Shown: positions 9,497 to 19,900 of the stretch, piece after piece
Layout of the letters: each line of letters opens with the position of its first letter
Numbering within the stretch: the stretch's first letter is position 1
Assembly: GCF_022376295.1 (NCBI RefSeq)
Contig: NZ_CP060140.1
Span: 2,484,356 to 2,548,355 of the forward strand
Direction: 5' to 3'
DNA: 64,000 nt
Source: Nodularia sphaerocarpa UHCC 0038
GTDB lineage: Bacteria > Cyanobacteriota > Cyanobacteriia > Cyanobacteriales > Nostocaceae
Notes under the pieces: model-generated
The model's input: only the letters and a program-made list of their open reading frames with translations
Databases searched by the model: none
Told to the model about the DNA's origin: nothing
Translations under genes and position numbers: made by a program

Positions 9497-9796
9497 GTGG
9501 CGAATACAAAATCTGCTCTCAAACGCGCCCAAATTGGAGAACGCAATCGTTTGCGTAACAAAGCTTACAAGTCAGCAGTAAGAACGCTGATGAAAAAATA
9601 CTTTAGCGCAGTAGATGTCTATGCAGCTAATCCTAACTCAGAATTAGAAAAAGAAGTACAGGTAAGGTTGTCTGAGGCTGTTAGCAAAATTGACAAAGCT
9701 GTTAAGCGCGGTGTTCTCCACCCAAATAATGGCGCTCGGAAAAAATCAAGGTTGGCTCGCAAGCTCAAGCCACTGGCTCAAGCATCTGCTGAGTAG
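9497..9796 (+). CDS. rpsT: 30S ribosomal protein S20
   Basis: A 99-residue basic protein. Starting at GTG 9497 gives (M)ANTKSALKRAQIGERNR, the classic S20 N-terminus; the open frame extends 11 codons further upstream but those residues are not S20-like. The rest ('RTLMKKYFSAVD', 'AVKRGVLHPNNGARKKSRLARKL') matches the three-helix S20 fold that binds the 5' domain of 16S rRNA. It heads the rpsT-tatD-rpoB-rpoC1-rpoC2 gene order known from cyanobacteria. A 76-bp gap separates it from tatD, so cotranscription is likely. Confidence 0.96.
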   Translation: MANTKSALKRAQIGERNRLRNKAYKSAVRTLMKKYFSAVDVYAANPNSELEKEVQVRLSEAVSKIDKAVKRGVLHPNNGARKKSRLARKLKPLAQASAE

Positions 9797-9872
9797 TTGA
9801 ATGGTTCAGTAATCAGTAAATATATCTGTATATCACTGATTACTGCTCAGGAAATCATGACCGATAACTACA

Positions 9873-10658
9873 ATGCAGCTGATTGACACTCACGTTCATA
9901 TTAATTTTGATAAATTTGCTCCGGATTTAGCAGCAGTGCGATCGCGATGGCAAGAAGCCGGTGTAGTACGCCTCGTACACTCCTGCGTCGAACCATCAGA
10001 GTTTTCCAGCATTCAATCCCTAGCACACCAGTTTCCAGAACTCAGCTTTGCCGTTGGTTTGCATCCCTTAGATGTTGAGAAATGGCACAGCGAAACAGCC
10101 GCCGAAATCAAATCGTTGGCTAGTTCCGAACCGAAAGTGGTAGCCATTGGGGAAATGGGTATGGATCTTTACAAAGCCGATAACTATGCATTTCAACGCA
10201 TGGTCTTTGAAGCCCAACTAGCGATCGCCTGCGAACTCAATCTACCAGTGATTATCCATTGTCGTGATGCAGCCCCGGAAGTTAGGGAAATCCTGCAAAA
10301 ATGGCAAGAGAACACAGGACAAATTCCTAGAGGTGTCATGCATTGTTGGGGTGGAACACCAGAAGAAACCCAATGGTTTCTAGATTTAGGCTTCTACATT
10401 AGCTTTAGCGGCACAGTAACATTCAAAAACGCTAAAACTATCCAAGCCTCAGCCGCAATGGTAACAAGCGATCGCCTGCTAGTTGAAACAGACTGCCCTT
10501 TTCTGTCTCCAGTACCCAAACGGGGTGAAAAACGGAATGAGCCAGCTTATGTTCGTTATGTAGCCGAACAAGTAGCTTATTTACGTGGGGAGACATTAGA
10601 AGCGATCGCCGCTCAAACCACCCAAAATGCTTGTGAGTTATTTGGATTAGCACTATAA
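9873..10658 (+). CDS. tatD: TatD family metal-dependent hydrolase/deoxyribonuclease
   Basis: A 261-residue TIM-barrel metallohydrolase. Metal-site motifs are all present: 'DTHVHINF' (H-x-H) at the N-terminus, 'GEMGMDLY' (Glu), 'IHCRDA' (His), 'MHCWGG' (His) and 'VETDCPFLSP' (Asp) near the C-terminus. TatD proteins act as 3'-5' exonucleases or D-aminoacyl-tRNA/DNA repair-type nucleases; the exact substrate cannot be told. It sits between rpsT and rpoB on the same strand. Confidence 0.93.
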   Translation: MQLIDTHVHINFDKFAPDLAAVRSRWQEAGVVRLVHSCVEPSEFSSIQSLAHQFPELSFAVGLHPLDVEKWHSETAAEIKSLASSEPKVVAIGEMGMDLYKADNYAFQRMVFEAQLAIACELNLPVIIHCRDAAPEVREILQKWQENTGQIPRGVMHCWGGTPEETQWFLDLGFYISFSGTVTFKNAKTIQASAAMVTSDRLLVETDCPFLSPVPKRGEKRNEPAYVRYVAEQVAYLRGETLEAIAAQTTQNACELFGLAL

Positions 10659-11471
10659 GCCTGCTGAACTATGTCACAGTTGCTCACTGAAGCTCGCCAA
10701 AGTAAAGTGCTGAAAAAAATAAACTCTCAAAAGGCAAAAATATGCTAAGATTAATCCCTCCAAAACAATTTAAATACGCCATAATAGAAAAGGAAAGCAT
10801 TGAAAACTTTTAAGATTCTTTTTGTAGTGTTATCAAATTGATCATCCACCTCATCTCCACAAGCGGATGTTCGGAATTTATGACTGATGTCAGGATTGGA
10901 CAGTCACCAAGGCTTTGGCAAAAAAGTAATAGGGGCGCAAGGCCTTGCGCCCCTAATTGCGCCCCTACCCCACTTAACCTATAGAAAATTGTTAAACGTA
11001 AATTATCTTGTGAGCAAAACCCACCAAAATCAAGCCCGTAGTTACAAATCAGAGCCGACAAAATACGCGGCTCTTTCCCCGTGTTTTAGGAAACTACCGT
11101 AAGTATAGACGGTGAATTGACGACACAAATAGTCTATAAAATTCTAGGCATTAATAAAACTCATGGGAGGGGAAGTGAGGAAAGCACAACAAATTCATCA
11201 ATGTTTCAGCCAACAACTGTTGAGGAATCAAATTAATATCTTGATTTTAACGCACCTTGAGAGAAAACAAGGGCGATTACCCCCTTGCCAAAATCTTTCT
11301 TTGCAGCTTCAATAGCGGCGTTTGCCCACACCTAGAAATAGCAGATGGCATAAACAAAGAGAAGTTCCCAAATAGTTATGGACACAAGGCACTTGCTCAG
11401 GGAACAGGCCAGCAACAGAGATTAAAGCAGTGTCCTAAAAAAAGTTTAACTCCTTTGATGAAGGTAAAGGC
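10659..11471. other. Long leader/promoter region of rpoB
   Basis: This gap of about 810 bp has no convincing gene. It contains a perfect 24-bp palindrome at 10931-10954 (AGGGGCGCAAGG and its complement), a dispersed element typical of Nostoc gaps. Several short frames on both strands have no recognisable content. The rpoB promoter probably lies here, giving a second transcription start besides read-through from rpsT-tatD (inference). A ribosome-binding-like GATGAAGG precedes the rpoB ATG. Confidence 0.5.
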
Positions 11472-14400
11472 ATGACTACAGATACATATAATATGGAATC
11501 CGCCTTTTTGTTGCCAGACTTGATTGAAATCCAGCGTGCAAGTTTTCGCTGGTTTCTAGAAGAAGGGCTGATAGAAGAACTCAACTCATTTAGTCCGATT
11601 ACAGACTACACAGGCAAACTAGAACTACACTTTTTAGGTAACAACTACAAACTCAAAGAGCCAAAATACAGCGTTGAGGAATCGAAACGGCGGGATAGTA
11701 CCTATGCTGTACAGATGTATGTTCCCACCCGCCTGTTGAACAAAGAAACAGGGGATATCAAAGAACAAGAAGTATTTATTGGGGATCTGCCTTTAATGAC
11801 AGACCGAGGCACGTTTATTATTAACGGAGCCGAGCGGGTAATTGTCAACCAGATAGTGCGATCGCCTGGAGTTTACTACAAATCAGAAATCGACAAAAAC
11901 GGACGGCGGACATATTCAGCTAGCTTAATCCCTAACCGGGGGGCGTGGCTGAAATTTGAAACAGACCGTAACGATTTAGTGTGGGTCCGCATCGACAAAA
12001 CCCGTAAACTCTCAGCACAGGTACTATTAAAAGCCCTCGGCTTGTCAGATAACGAAATATTTGATGCCCTGCGCCACCCTGAATATTTCCAAAAAACCAT
12101 CGAAAAAGAAGGGCAATTTTCCGAAGAAGAAGCCCTGATGGAGTTGTACCGGAAATTAAGACCCGGTGAACCACCCACAGTATTAGGTGGACAACAGTTA
12201 TTAGACTCCCGATTCTTCGACCCCAAACGTTATGACCTCGGTCGCGTTGGTCGTTACAAACTCAACAAAAAATTACGGCTGTCTGTTCCCGACACCATGC
12301 GCGTGCTGACTCCTGGGGACATATTGGCAGCAGTAGATTACCTGATTAACCTAGAATACGACATCGGTAACATCGACGATATTGACCACTTAGGTAATCG
12401 TCGGGTGAGAAGCGTCGGAGAACTACTGCAAAACCAAGTGCGAGTAGGCTTAAACCGTCTAGAGCGGATCATTCGCGAACGAATGACCGTATCAGATGCC
12501 GAAGTTTTAACCCCAGCCTCCTTAGTCAACCCCAAACCATTGGTAGCAGCAATCAAAGAATTCTTTGGTTCTAGCCAATTAAGTCAGTTCATGGATCAAA
12601 CCAATCCCCTCGCAGAACTGACCCACAAACGCCGTCTCAGCGCCCTTGGTCCTGGTGGTTTAACACGTGAACGTGCCGGATTTGCCGTGCGAGATATTCA
12701 CCCTTCTCACTACGGCAGAATCTGCCCCATTGAGACACCAGAAGGCCCCAACGCCGGTTTGATTGGTTCCTTAGCCACCCATGCGCGAGTTAACCTCTAC
12801 GGATTCTTAGAAACCCCCTTTAGACCAGTAGAAAATGGTCGCGTGCGGTTTGACTTACCGCCTGTCTACATGACGGCAGACGAAGAAGACGATTTGCGGA
12901 CCGCCACTGGTGACATTCCCGTAGATGAAAATGGCTACATTAAGGGGCCACAAGTGCCAGTGCGTTATCGCCAAGACTGGGCAACCACAACCCCCGAACA
13001 AGTAGACTACGTAGCTGTATCCCCGGTACAAATCGTGTCTGTAGCTACCAGCATGATTCCCTTTTTGGAACATGACGACGCTAACCGAGCGCTAATGGGT
13101 TCCAATATGCAACGGCAAGCAGTACCCCTGCTGAAGCCGGAGCGTCCCTTAGTCGGTACTGGTTTAGAAGCCCAAGGCGCGAGAGACTCTGGAATGGTAG
13201 TCGTTTCCCGTACCGATGGCGATGTGACTTATGTGGATGCGACAGAAATTCGTGTCCGTCCCAAAGGCGGTAACTCAGAAACTAGATATCGACTTTCTAA
13301 ATACCAAAGATCCAACCAAGACACTTGTTTAAATCAAAAACCCCTCGTCCGCATTGGTGAGCGAGTAGTTGCTGGTCAAGTGTTAGCTGATGGTTCAGCC
13401 ACCGAAGGTGGTGAATTAGCCTTGGGTCAAAATATTGTCCTCGCCTATATGCCTTGGGAAGGGTATAACTACGAAGACGCGATTTTGATTTCTGAAAGAC
13501 TGGTACAGGATGATGTCTACACCTCAATTCACATTGAAAAATATGAAATTGAAGCCAGACAAACCAAACTCGGACCAGAAGAAATTACCAGAGAAATTCC
13601 CAATGTCGGGGAAGATGCCCTGCGTCAGTTAGATGAACAGGGAATTATCCGCATTGGTGCTTGGGTAGAAGCTGGAGACATTCTGGTAGGAAAAGTCACA
13701 CCAAAAGGTGAATCTGACCAACCACCAGAAGAAAAACTCTTACGTGCCATCTTTGGTGAAAAAGCGCGGGATGTACGAGATAACTCCCTGCGAGTTCCCA
13801 ACGGTGAAAAAGGACGCGTCGTTGACGTGCGTTTATTTACCCGTGAACAAGGCGATGAATTACCACCGGGAGCCAATATGGTCGTTCGGGTGTATGTCGC
13901 CCAGAAGCGCAAAATCCAAGTGGGCGACAAAATGGCAGGTCGCCACGGTAATAAAGGGATTATTTCTCGAATATTGCCAGTAGAAGATATGCCTTATTTA
14001 GCAGATGGTTCCACAGTGGACATCGTGCTAAACCCCTTGGGTGTACCTAGTCGGATGAACGTCGGACAGGTATTTGAATGTATGTTGGGTTGGGCTGCTC
14101 ATACTTTGGGAGTCCGATTTAAAATTACGCCCTTTGACGAAATGTATGGGGAAGAGACTTCCCGCAGCATCGTACATGGCAAATTGCAAGAAGCACGGGA
14201 TGAAACAGGGAAAGACTGGGTATACAACCCCGATAACCCTGGGAAAATTATGGTGTTTGATGGTCGGACTGGGGAAGCTTTTGACCGACCGATAACTGTA
14301 GGGGTGGCTTATATTCTCAAACTGGTGCATTTGGTGGACGACAAGATCCACGCTCGTTCCACAGGTCCATACTCGCTGGTAACTCAGCAACCCTTGGGTG

Positions 14401-14774
14401 GTAAAGCACAACAAGGTGGTCAGCGCTTTGGGGAAATGGAAGTGTGGGCTTTAGAAGCCTTTGGTGCAGCTTACACCTTGCAAGAATTGCTGACAGTCAA
14501 ATCAGACGATATGCAAGGGCGGAATGAAGCCCTTAATGCCATCGTTAAAGGCAAGTCAATTCCCCGACCAGGAACACCAGAGTCCTTTAAGGTGTTAATG
14601 CGAGAACTGCAATCATTAGGATTAGACATTGCCGTACACAAGGTAGAAACCCAAACCGATGGTAGTTCCTTAGATGTGGAAGTCGATTTAATGGCAGATC
14701 AATCAGCCCGACGCACACCTCCTCGACCAACCTACGAATCTCTCTCCCGTGACTCGCTAGAAGAGGAAGAGTAG
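11472..14774 (+). CDS. rpoB: DNA-directed RNA polymerase beta subunit
   Basis: The 1100-residue protein is the normal size for cyanobacterial RpoB, which lacks the long lineage-specific insertions of E. coli. Conserved blocks appear in order: 'SAFLLPDLIEIQRASFRWF' at the start, the rifampicin region ('SQFMDQTNPLAELTHKRRLS', 'GPGGLTRERAG', 'HPSHYGRICPIETPEGPN'), 'NYEDAILISERL', 'GDKMAGRHGNKG', and the C-terminal 'GGKAQQGGQRFGEMEVWALE'. It forms half of the catalytic cleft of RNA polymerase. It is followed after 189 bp by rpoC1; that gap holds tandem repeats. The ATG at 11472 is the first in frame and gives a family-like N-terminus. Confidence 0.99.
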   Translation: MTTDTYNMESAFLLPDLIEIQRASFRWFLEEGLIEELNSFSPITDYTGKLELHFLGNNYKLKEPKYSVEESKRRDSTYAVQMYVPTRLLNKETGDIKEQEVFIGDLPLMTDRGTFIINGAERVIVNQIVRSPGVYYKSEIDKNGRRTYSASLIPNRGAWLKFETDRNDLVWVRIDKTRKLSAQVLLKALGLSDNEIFDALRHPEYFQKTIEKEGQFSEEEALMELYRKLRPGEPPTVLGGQQLLDSRFFDPKRYDLGRVGRYKLNKKLRLSVPDTMRVLTPGDILAAVDYLINLEYDIGNIDDIDHLGNRRVRSVGELLQNQVRVGLNRLERIIRERMTVSDAEVLTPASLVNPKPLVAAIKEFFGSSQLSQFMDQTNPLAELTHKRRLSALGPGGLTRERAGFAVRDIHPSHYGRICPIETPEGPNAGLIGSLATHARVNLYGFLETPFRPVENGRVRFDLPPVYMTADEEDDLRTATGDIPVDENGYIKGPQVPVRYRQDWATTTPEQVDYVAVSPVQIVSVATSMIPFLEHDDANRALMGSNMQRQAVPLLKPERPLVGTGLEAQGARDSGMVVVSRTDGDVTYVDATEIRVRPKGGNSETRYRLSKYQRSNQDTCLNQKPLVRIGERVVAGQVLADGSATEGGELALGQNIVLAYMPWEGYNYEDAILISERLVQDDVYTSIHIEKYEIEARQTKLGPEEITREIPNVGEDALRQLDEQGIIRIGAWVEAGDILVGKVTPKGESDQPPEEKLLRAIFGEKARDVRDNSLRVPNGEKGRVVDVRLFTREQGDELPPGANMVVRVYVAQKRKIQVGDKMAGRHGNKGIISRILPVEDMPYLADGSTVDIVLNPLGVPSRMNVGQVFECMLGWAAHTLGVRFKITPFDEMYGEETSRSIVHGKLQEARDETGKDWVYNPDNPGKIMVFDGRTGEAFDRPITVGVAYILKLVHLVDDKIHARSTGPYSLVTQQPLGGKAQQGGQRFGEMEVWALEAFGAAYTLQELLTVKSDDMQGRNEALNAIVKGKSIPRPGTPESFKVLMRELQSLGLDIAVHKVETQTDGSSLDVEVDLMADQSARRTPPRPTYESLSRDSLEEEE

Positions 14775-14963
14775 GGACTGGGGAATTTTAGATTTTAGAT
14801 TTTAGATTTTAGATTTTAGATTTGGGATTTGGGATTCATCATCCAAAAATTCTTTACCCCTTGTGGGTACAGTCAATCTAAAATCGCAAATCTAAAATCA
14901 CAAATTCTTTGCCCAATCCCGATTGTTAATTACGAATTACGAATTAAGAATTACGAATTAATC
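14775..14963 (+). repeat. STRR blocks between rpoB and rpoC1
   Basis: The heptamer TTTTAGA (ATTTTAG) repeats about five times at 14785-14825 and degenerates into GGGATTT units. A second block, ATTACGA/ATTAAGA, lies at about 14931-14960 directly before the rpoC1 start. The open frame of rpoC1 runs back through this block to 14829, but those 45 codons are repeat-encoded and not part of RpoC1 in the family. Confidence 0.85.
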
Positions 14964-16841
14964 ATGAGACCCGCCCAAACTAATCAGTTTGACTACGTTA
15001 AAATCGGCTTGGCATCACCGGAACGCATCAGGCAGTGGGGTGAACGCACACTACCTAATGGCCAACTAGTTGGTGAAGTCACCAAGCCAGAGACAATTAA
15101 TTACCGGACTCTCAAGCCAGAGATGGACGGCTTATTTTGCGAGCGCATCTTTGGCCCAGCTAAAGACTGGGAATGCCATTGTGGTAAGTATAAGAGAGTA
15201 CGTCACCGTGGCATTGTGTGTGAGCGCTGTGGTGTAGAAGTCACCGAGTCGCGCGTGCGTCGTCACCGCATGGGGTACATTAAACTCGCCGCCCCAGTCG
15301 CCCACGTTTGGTATCTCAAAGGTATTCCTAGTTACATTTCAATTCTGCTTGATATGCCCTTACGGGATGTAGAGCAAATAGTCTATTTCAACTCTTATGT
15401 TGTCCTGAGTCCTGGTAATGCTGAAACATTAACTTACAAGCAGCTACTCAGCGAAGACCAATGGTTGGAAATCGAAGACCAAATATATAGTGAAGATTCT
15501 CTGTTGCAGGGTGTAGAAGTCGGCATTGGCGCTGAAGCACTGCTGCGTTTGCTGGCTGATATTAATTTAGAGCAAGAAGCCGAAAACCTGCGCGAGGAAA
15601 TCGGTAATGCTAAAGGGCAGAAACGAGCAAAACTGATTAAACGCCTACGGGTAATTGATAACTTCATCGCTACTGGTTCTAAACCAGAGTGGATGGTCAT
15701 GGCAGTTATTCCCGTCATTCCTCCTGACTTGCGCCCAATGGTACAGCTCGATGGTGGACGGTTTGCTACCAGTGATTTAAATGATTTGTATCGCCGGGTA
15801 ATTAACCGGAATAATCGTTTGGCGCGGTTGCAAGAGATTTTAGCACCAGAGATTATTGTGCGGAACGAAAAGCGGATGCTGCAAGAAGCAGTGGATGCTT
15901 TGATTGACAATGGTCGTCGGGGACGCACGGTAGTCGGGGCAAATAACCGACCCCTGAAATCTTTATCTGACATTATTGAGGGTAAACAAGGACGTTTCCG
16001 GCAAAACTTGTTGGGTAAACGAGTCGATTACTCTGGACGTTCGGTAATTGTGGTGGGTCCGAAACTGAAAATTCACCAGTGCGGTTTACCCAGAGAAATG
16101 GCCATTGAGTTATTTCAGCCCTTTGTGATTAATCGCCTGATTCGTAGCGGCATGGTAAATAATATCAAAGCTGCGAAAAAACTGATATCTCGCAATGACC
16201 CCAGTGTGTGGGATGTGCTGGAAGAGGTGATTGAAGGACACCCAGTCATGCTTAACCGTGCGCCAACACTGCACCGCTTGGGTATTCAGGCTTTTGAACC
16301 AGTTTTGGTGGAAGGACGAGCAATTCAATTACATCCCTTGGTTTGTCCGGCTTTTAACGCTGACTTTGACGGTGACCAAATGGCGGTACACGTGCCTCTG
16401 TCTCTAGAAAGTCAGGCAGAAGCGCGGTTGTTGATGCTGGCTTCTAATAATATTTTGTCACCAGCCACAGGTAGACCAATTATCACACCCAGTCAAGATA
16501 TGGTGTTGGGAGCATATTACTTAACCGCAGAAAACCCTGGTGCTACCAAGGGGATGGGTAAGTTCTATGCTTCGATGGAAGACGTAATTATGGCTTTCCA
16601 GCAAGACCAAGTTGACTTACACGCTTACGTCTACGTGCGGTTTGATGGTGAGGTTGAATGTGACCAACCAGATAAGGAACCTGTGGAAGTAACAGAAAAC
16701 GCTGACGGGACTCGGACTTTGCTGTATAAATTCCGCCGGGTCCGAGAAGATGCCCAAGGAAATGTCATGTCTCAGTATGTCCGCACTACCCCTGGGCGAG
16801 TTATTTACAACAATGCGATTCAGGAAGCGTTAGCAGTCTAA
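14964..16841 (+). CDS. rpoC1: DNA-directed RNA polymerase gamma subunit (N-terminal half of beta')
   Basis: In cyanobacteria and plastids the bacterial beta' subunit is split; this is the N-terminal part, 625 residues from ATG 14964 (MRPAQTNQFDYVKIGL). It shows the zinc-binding segment 'CHCGKYKRVRHRGIVCERCG', the bridge region 'RPLKSLSDIIEGKQGRFRQN', 'LLGKRVDYSGRSVIVVGP' and the catalytic magnesium motif 'NADFDGDQMAVH'. It lies between rpoB and rpoC2 on the same strand, with STRR-filled gaps on each side. An earlier in-frame start at 14829 is unlikely because the added residues come from tandem repeats. Confidence 0.98.
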   Translation: MRPAQTNQFDYVKIGLASPERIRQWGERTLPNGQLVGEVTKPETINYRTLKPEMDGLFCERIFGPAKDWECHCGKYKRVRHRGIVCERCGVEVTESRVRRHRMGYIKLAAPVAHVWYLKGIPSYISILLDMPLRDVEQIVYFNSYVVLSPGNAETLTYKQLLSEDQWLEIEDQIYSEDSLLQGVEVGIGAEALLRLLADINLEQEAENLREEIGNAKGQKRAKLIKRLRVIDNFIATGSKPEWMVMAVIPVIPPDLRPMVQLDGGRFATSDLNDLYRRVINRNNRLARLQEILAPEIIVRNEKRMLQEAVDALIDNGRRGRTVVGANNRPLKSLSDIIEGKQGRFRQNLLGKRVDYSGRSVIVVGPKLKIHQCGLPREMAIELFQPFVINRLIRSGMVNNIKAAKKLISRNDPSVWDVLEEVIEGHPVMLNRAPTLHRLGIQAFEPVLVEGRAIQLHPLVCPAFNADFDGDQMAVHVPLSLESQAEARLLMLASNNILSPATGRPIITPSQDMVLGAYYLTAENPGATKGMGKFYASMEDVIMAFQQDQVDLHAYVYVRFDGEVECDQPDKEPVEVTENADGTRTLLYKFRRVREDAQGNVMSQYVRTTPGRVIYNNAIQEALAV

Positions 16842-16990
16842 GTGCAAATCAGTTAACAGTTAACAGTTATCAGTCAAGAGACATGGTTGGGTTTAAGTCC
16901 TCCAGCATGAGCTTTGATAATTGTTTACTGTTTACTGCTCACTGTTCACTGTTCACTGTTCACTGATAACTGACTAAGGATTAATGATTA
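16842..16990 (+). repeat. STRR blocks between rpoC1 and rpoC2
   Basis: Units of AGTTAAC occur near 16851-16872. A longer heptamer block, GTTCACT/GTTTACT, runs at 16922-16973, immediately upstream of the rpoC2 start. The repeats fold into no obvious strong terminator. Confidence 0.8.
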
Positions 16991-19900
16991 ATGACTAAGG
17001 AAAAAGCAGTTTTTCGCAATCGCGTAGTTGACAAGGGTCAACTGAGAAAGTTAATTTCCTGGGCGTTCACCCATTATGGTACGGCTCGAACTGCGGTAAT
17101 GGCGGACAAGTTGAAAGAATTGGGTTTTCGCTATGCTACCAAAGCCGGGGTTTCTATCAGTATAGATGACTTGATGATTCCGCCTACGAAGCGATCGCTC
17201 TTGGAAGCAGCCGAAGAAGAAATTTTGGCAACGGAAACTCGTTACCAACGGGGTGAAATTACTGAAGTGGAGCGGTTCCAAAAGGTAATTGATACTTGGA
17301 ATGGTACGAGTGAAGCCCTCAAGGATGAAGTAGTCGTTCACTTTAAGAAGACAGACCCCCTGAACTCGGTGTACATGATGGCCTTCTCTGGGGCGCGGGG
17401 TAATATCTCTCAAGTGCGCCAGTTGGTGGGGATGCGGGGGCTAATGGCAGACCCCCAAGGGGAAATTATTGACTTACCCATTAAAACCAACTTCCGAGAA
17501 GGACTGACAGTCACCGAATACATTATTTCGTCTTACGGTGCGAGAAAAGGATTGGTAGATACCGCCTTGCGGACTGCTGACTCTGGTTATCTTACCCGTC
17601 GTCTGGTGGATGTATCCCAAGATGTGATTATTCGGGAATTTGACTGCGGAACCACTAGGGGGATTCCCGTGCGCGCCATGACCGAAGGCGGCAAAATCTT
17701 GATTCCTCTGGCGCAACGCTTGCTGGGACGGGTAGTGGCTGAGGATGTAGTGCATCCCACCACCAAGGAAGTGATTGCACCCCGCAATACTCCAATTTCT
17801 GATGATTTGGCTATAGAAATTCAGAAAGCTGGGGTGACTCAAGTTGTGACGCGATCGCCTCTAACTTGTGAAGCAGCTCGTTCGGTGTGTCAGCACTGCT
17901 ACGGCTGGAGTTTAGCCCACGCCAAAATGGTAGACTTGGGCGAAGCCGTAGGGATTATTGCGGCGCAAAGTATCGGTGAACCCGGCACACAGTTGACCAT
18001 GCGGACATTCCACACTGGTGGTGTGTTTACGGGGGAAGTAGCGCAGCAAGTGCGTTCTAAAACAGAAGGAACGATTCGTTTACCTCGGAAATTACGCACG
18101 AGAACTTATCGCACCCGCCACGGGGAAGATGCGCTGTATGTAGAAGCCAATGGCATCATCAATTTGGAACCGAAAAAAGACGGTTCTGGAGAAAAGGAGC
18201 ATCAAGAAATTCATGTAACACAAGGTTCTACACTTTATGTCCATGAAGGACAGAAGGTAAAAATCGGTCAGTTACTGGCAGAAGTGGCTCTGGGTGGGCG
18301 CACAACACGGACTAATACAGAAAAAGCTGTTAAAGATGTAGCTTCTAATTTAGCCGGAGAAGTGCAGTTTGCCGATGTTGTGCCAGAACAAAAAACCGAC
18401 CGTCAGGGAAACACCACAACCACAGCCGCCAGGGGTGGTTTGATTTGGGTACTGTCGGGAGAAGTTTATAACTTGCCTCCTGGGGCAGAATTGGTGGTGA
18501 AAAATGGTGACGAAGTTGCCGAAAATGGAGTTTTGGCAGAAACCAAGTTAACCACTGTGCATGGTGGTGTGGTGCGTTTACCAGAAGCTACCCCAGGCAA
18601 GAGTACGAGGGAAATTGAGATTATCACTGCTTCTGTGGTGTTAGACCAAGCCACGGTGACAGTGGAAAGTTCCCAAGGACGCAACCACTATTTAATTACT
18701 ACTGGTAATAACCAGGTGTTTAACCTCCGGGCGACTCCAGGCACGAAGGTGCAGAATGGTCAAGTGGTGGCTGAGTTGATTGATGAGCGCTATCGCACCA
18801 ACACAGGGGGATTCCTCAAGTTCGGCGGCGTAGAAGTTCAGAAAAAAGGCAAAGCCAAGCTCGGTTACGAAATCGTCCAGGGTGGGACATTGCTGTGGAT
18901 TCCCGAAGAAACCCACGAAGTCAATAAAGATATCTCCTTGCTGTTGGTGGAAGATGGGCAGTTTGTGGAAGCCGGCACCGAAGTGGTGAAGGATATCTTC
19001 TGCCAAAACAGTGGTGTGATTGAAGTTACCCAGAAAAACGACATCCTCCGGGAGGTGGTGGTGAAGCCTGGGGAACTGCTAATGGTGGATGATCCAGAGG
19101 CAGTTATGGGACGAGATAACACCTTTGTTCAACCTGGTGAAGAGTTTCAAGGAACTGTGGCGACGGAATTACGCTACATCCAATATATTGAATCCACAGA
19201 AGGACCCGCTTTGTTGAGCCGTCCGGTGGTGGAGTTTGCTGTGCCGAATAACCCAGATGTGCCATCCACTACATCTATTAGTCAACAAACAGGGCGTTCA
19301 ATTCAAATGCGGGCTGTACAGCGTCTGCCTTACAAGGATTCTGAACGAGTTAAATCTGTTGATGGTGTGGAACTGTTGCGAACTCAGCTAGTGCTAGAAA
19401 TTGAACAGGATGGAGAACAAGACCATTCTGCTTCTCCTTTGGCTGCTGATATTGAATTGATAGAGGATACGGAAAATCCTGAAGTTCAACGCTTGCAATT
19501 GGTAATTTTGGAATCTTTGGTAATTCGCCGCGATATTACGGCGGATGCTACCCAAGGCAGTACCCAAACCACTTTGGAAGTAGAGGATGGAGACAGCATC
19601 GCCCCTGGTTCTGTGGTAGCCAGTACCAAAATTTTGGGTAAGGAAGGGGGGATAGTGCGGGGTGTGCGAACTGACACCGAAGCCGTGCGTCGTTGTTTGG
19701 TGTTGCGCGATAGCGACAAACTGACCATGACTACCAGCGCCCAACCCAATGTGAAGAAGGGTGATTTGTTGGTAGAAGGTGCAGAAATTGCTCCGGGGGT
19801 CTTCGCCCAAGATTCTGGGCAAGTGTTGGAAGTAATTAATAATACTGCTGCTTCTGCCACAGGGGAGTCGGCGCTGGCTGCTCAAGAATATGCCATTCAT

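Noticed and set aside
10438..10653. Minus-strand frame inside tatD
   Set aside because: It is a shadow of tatD in another frame; tatD motifs are intact.
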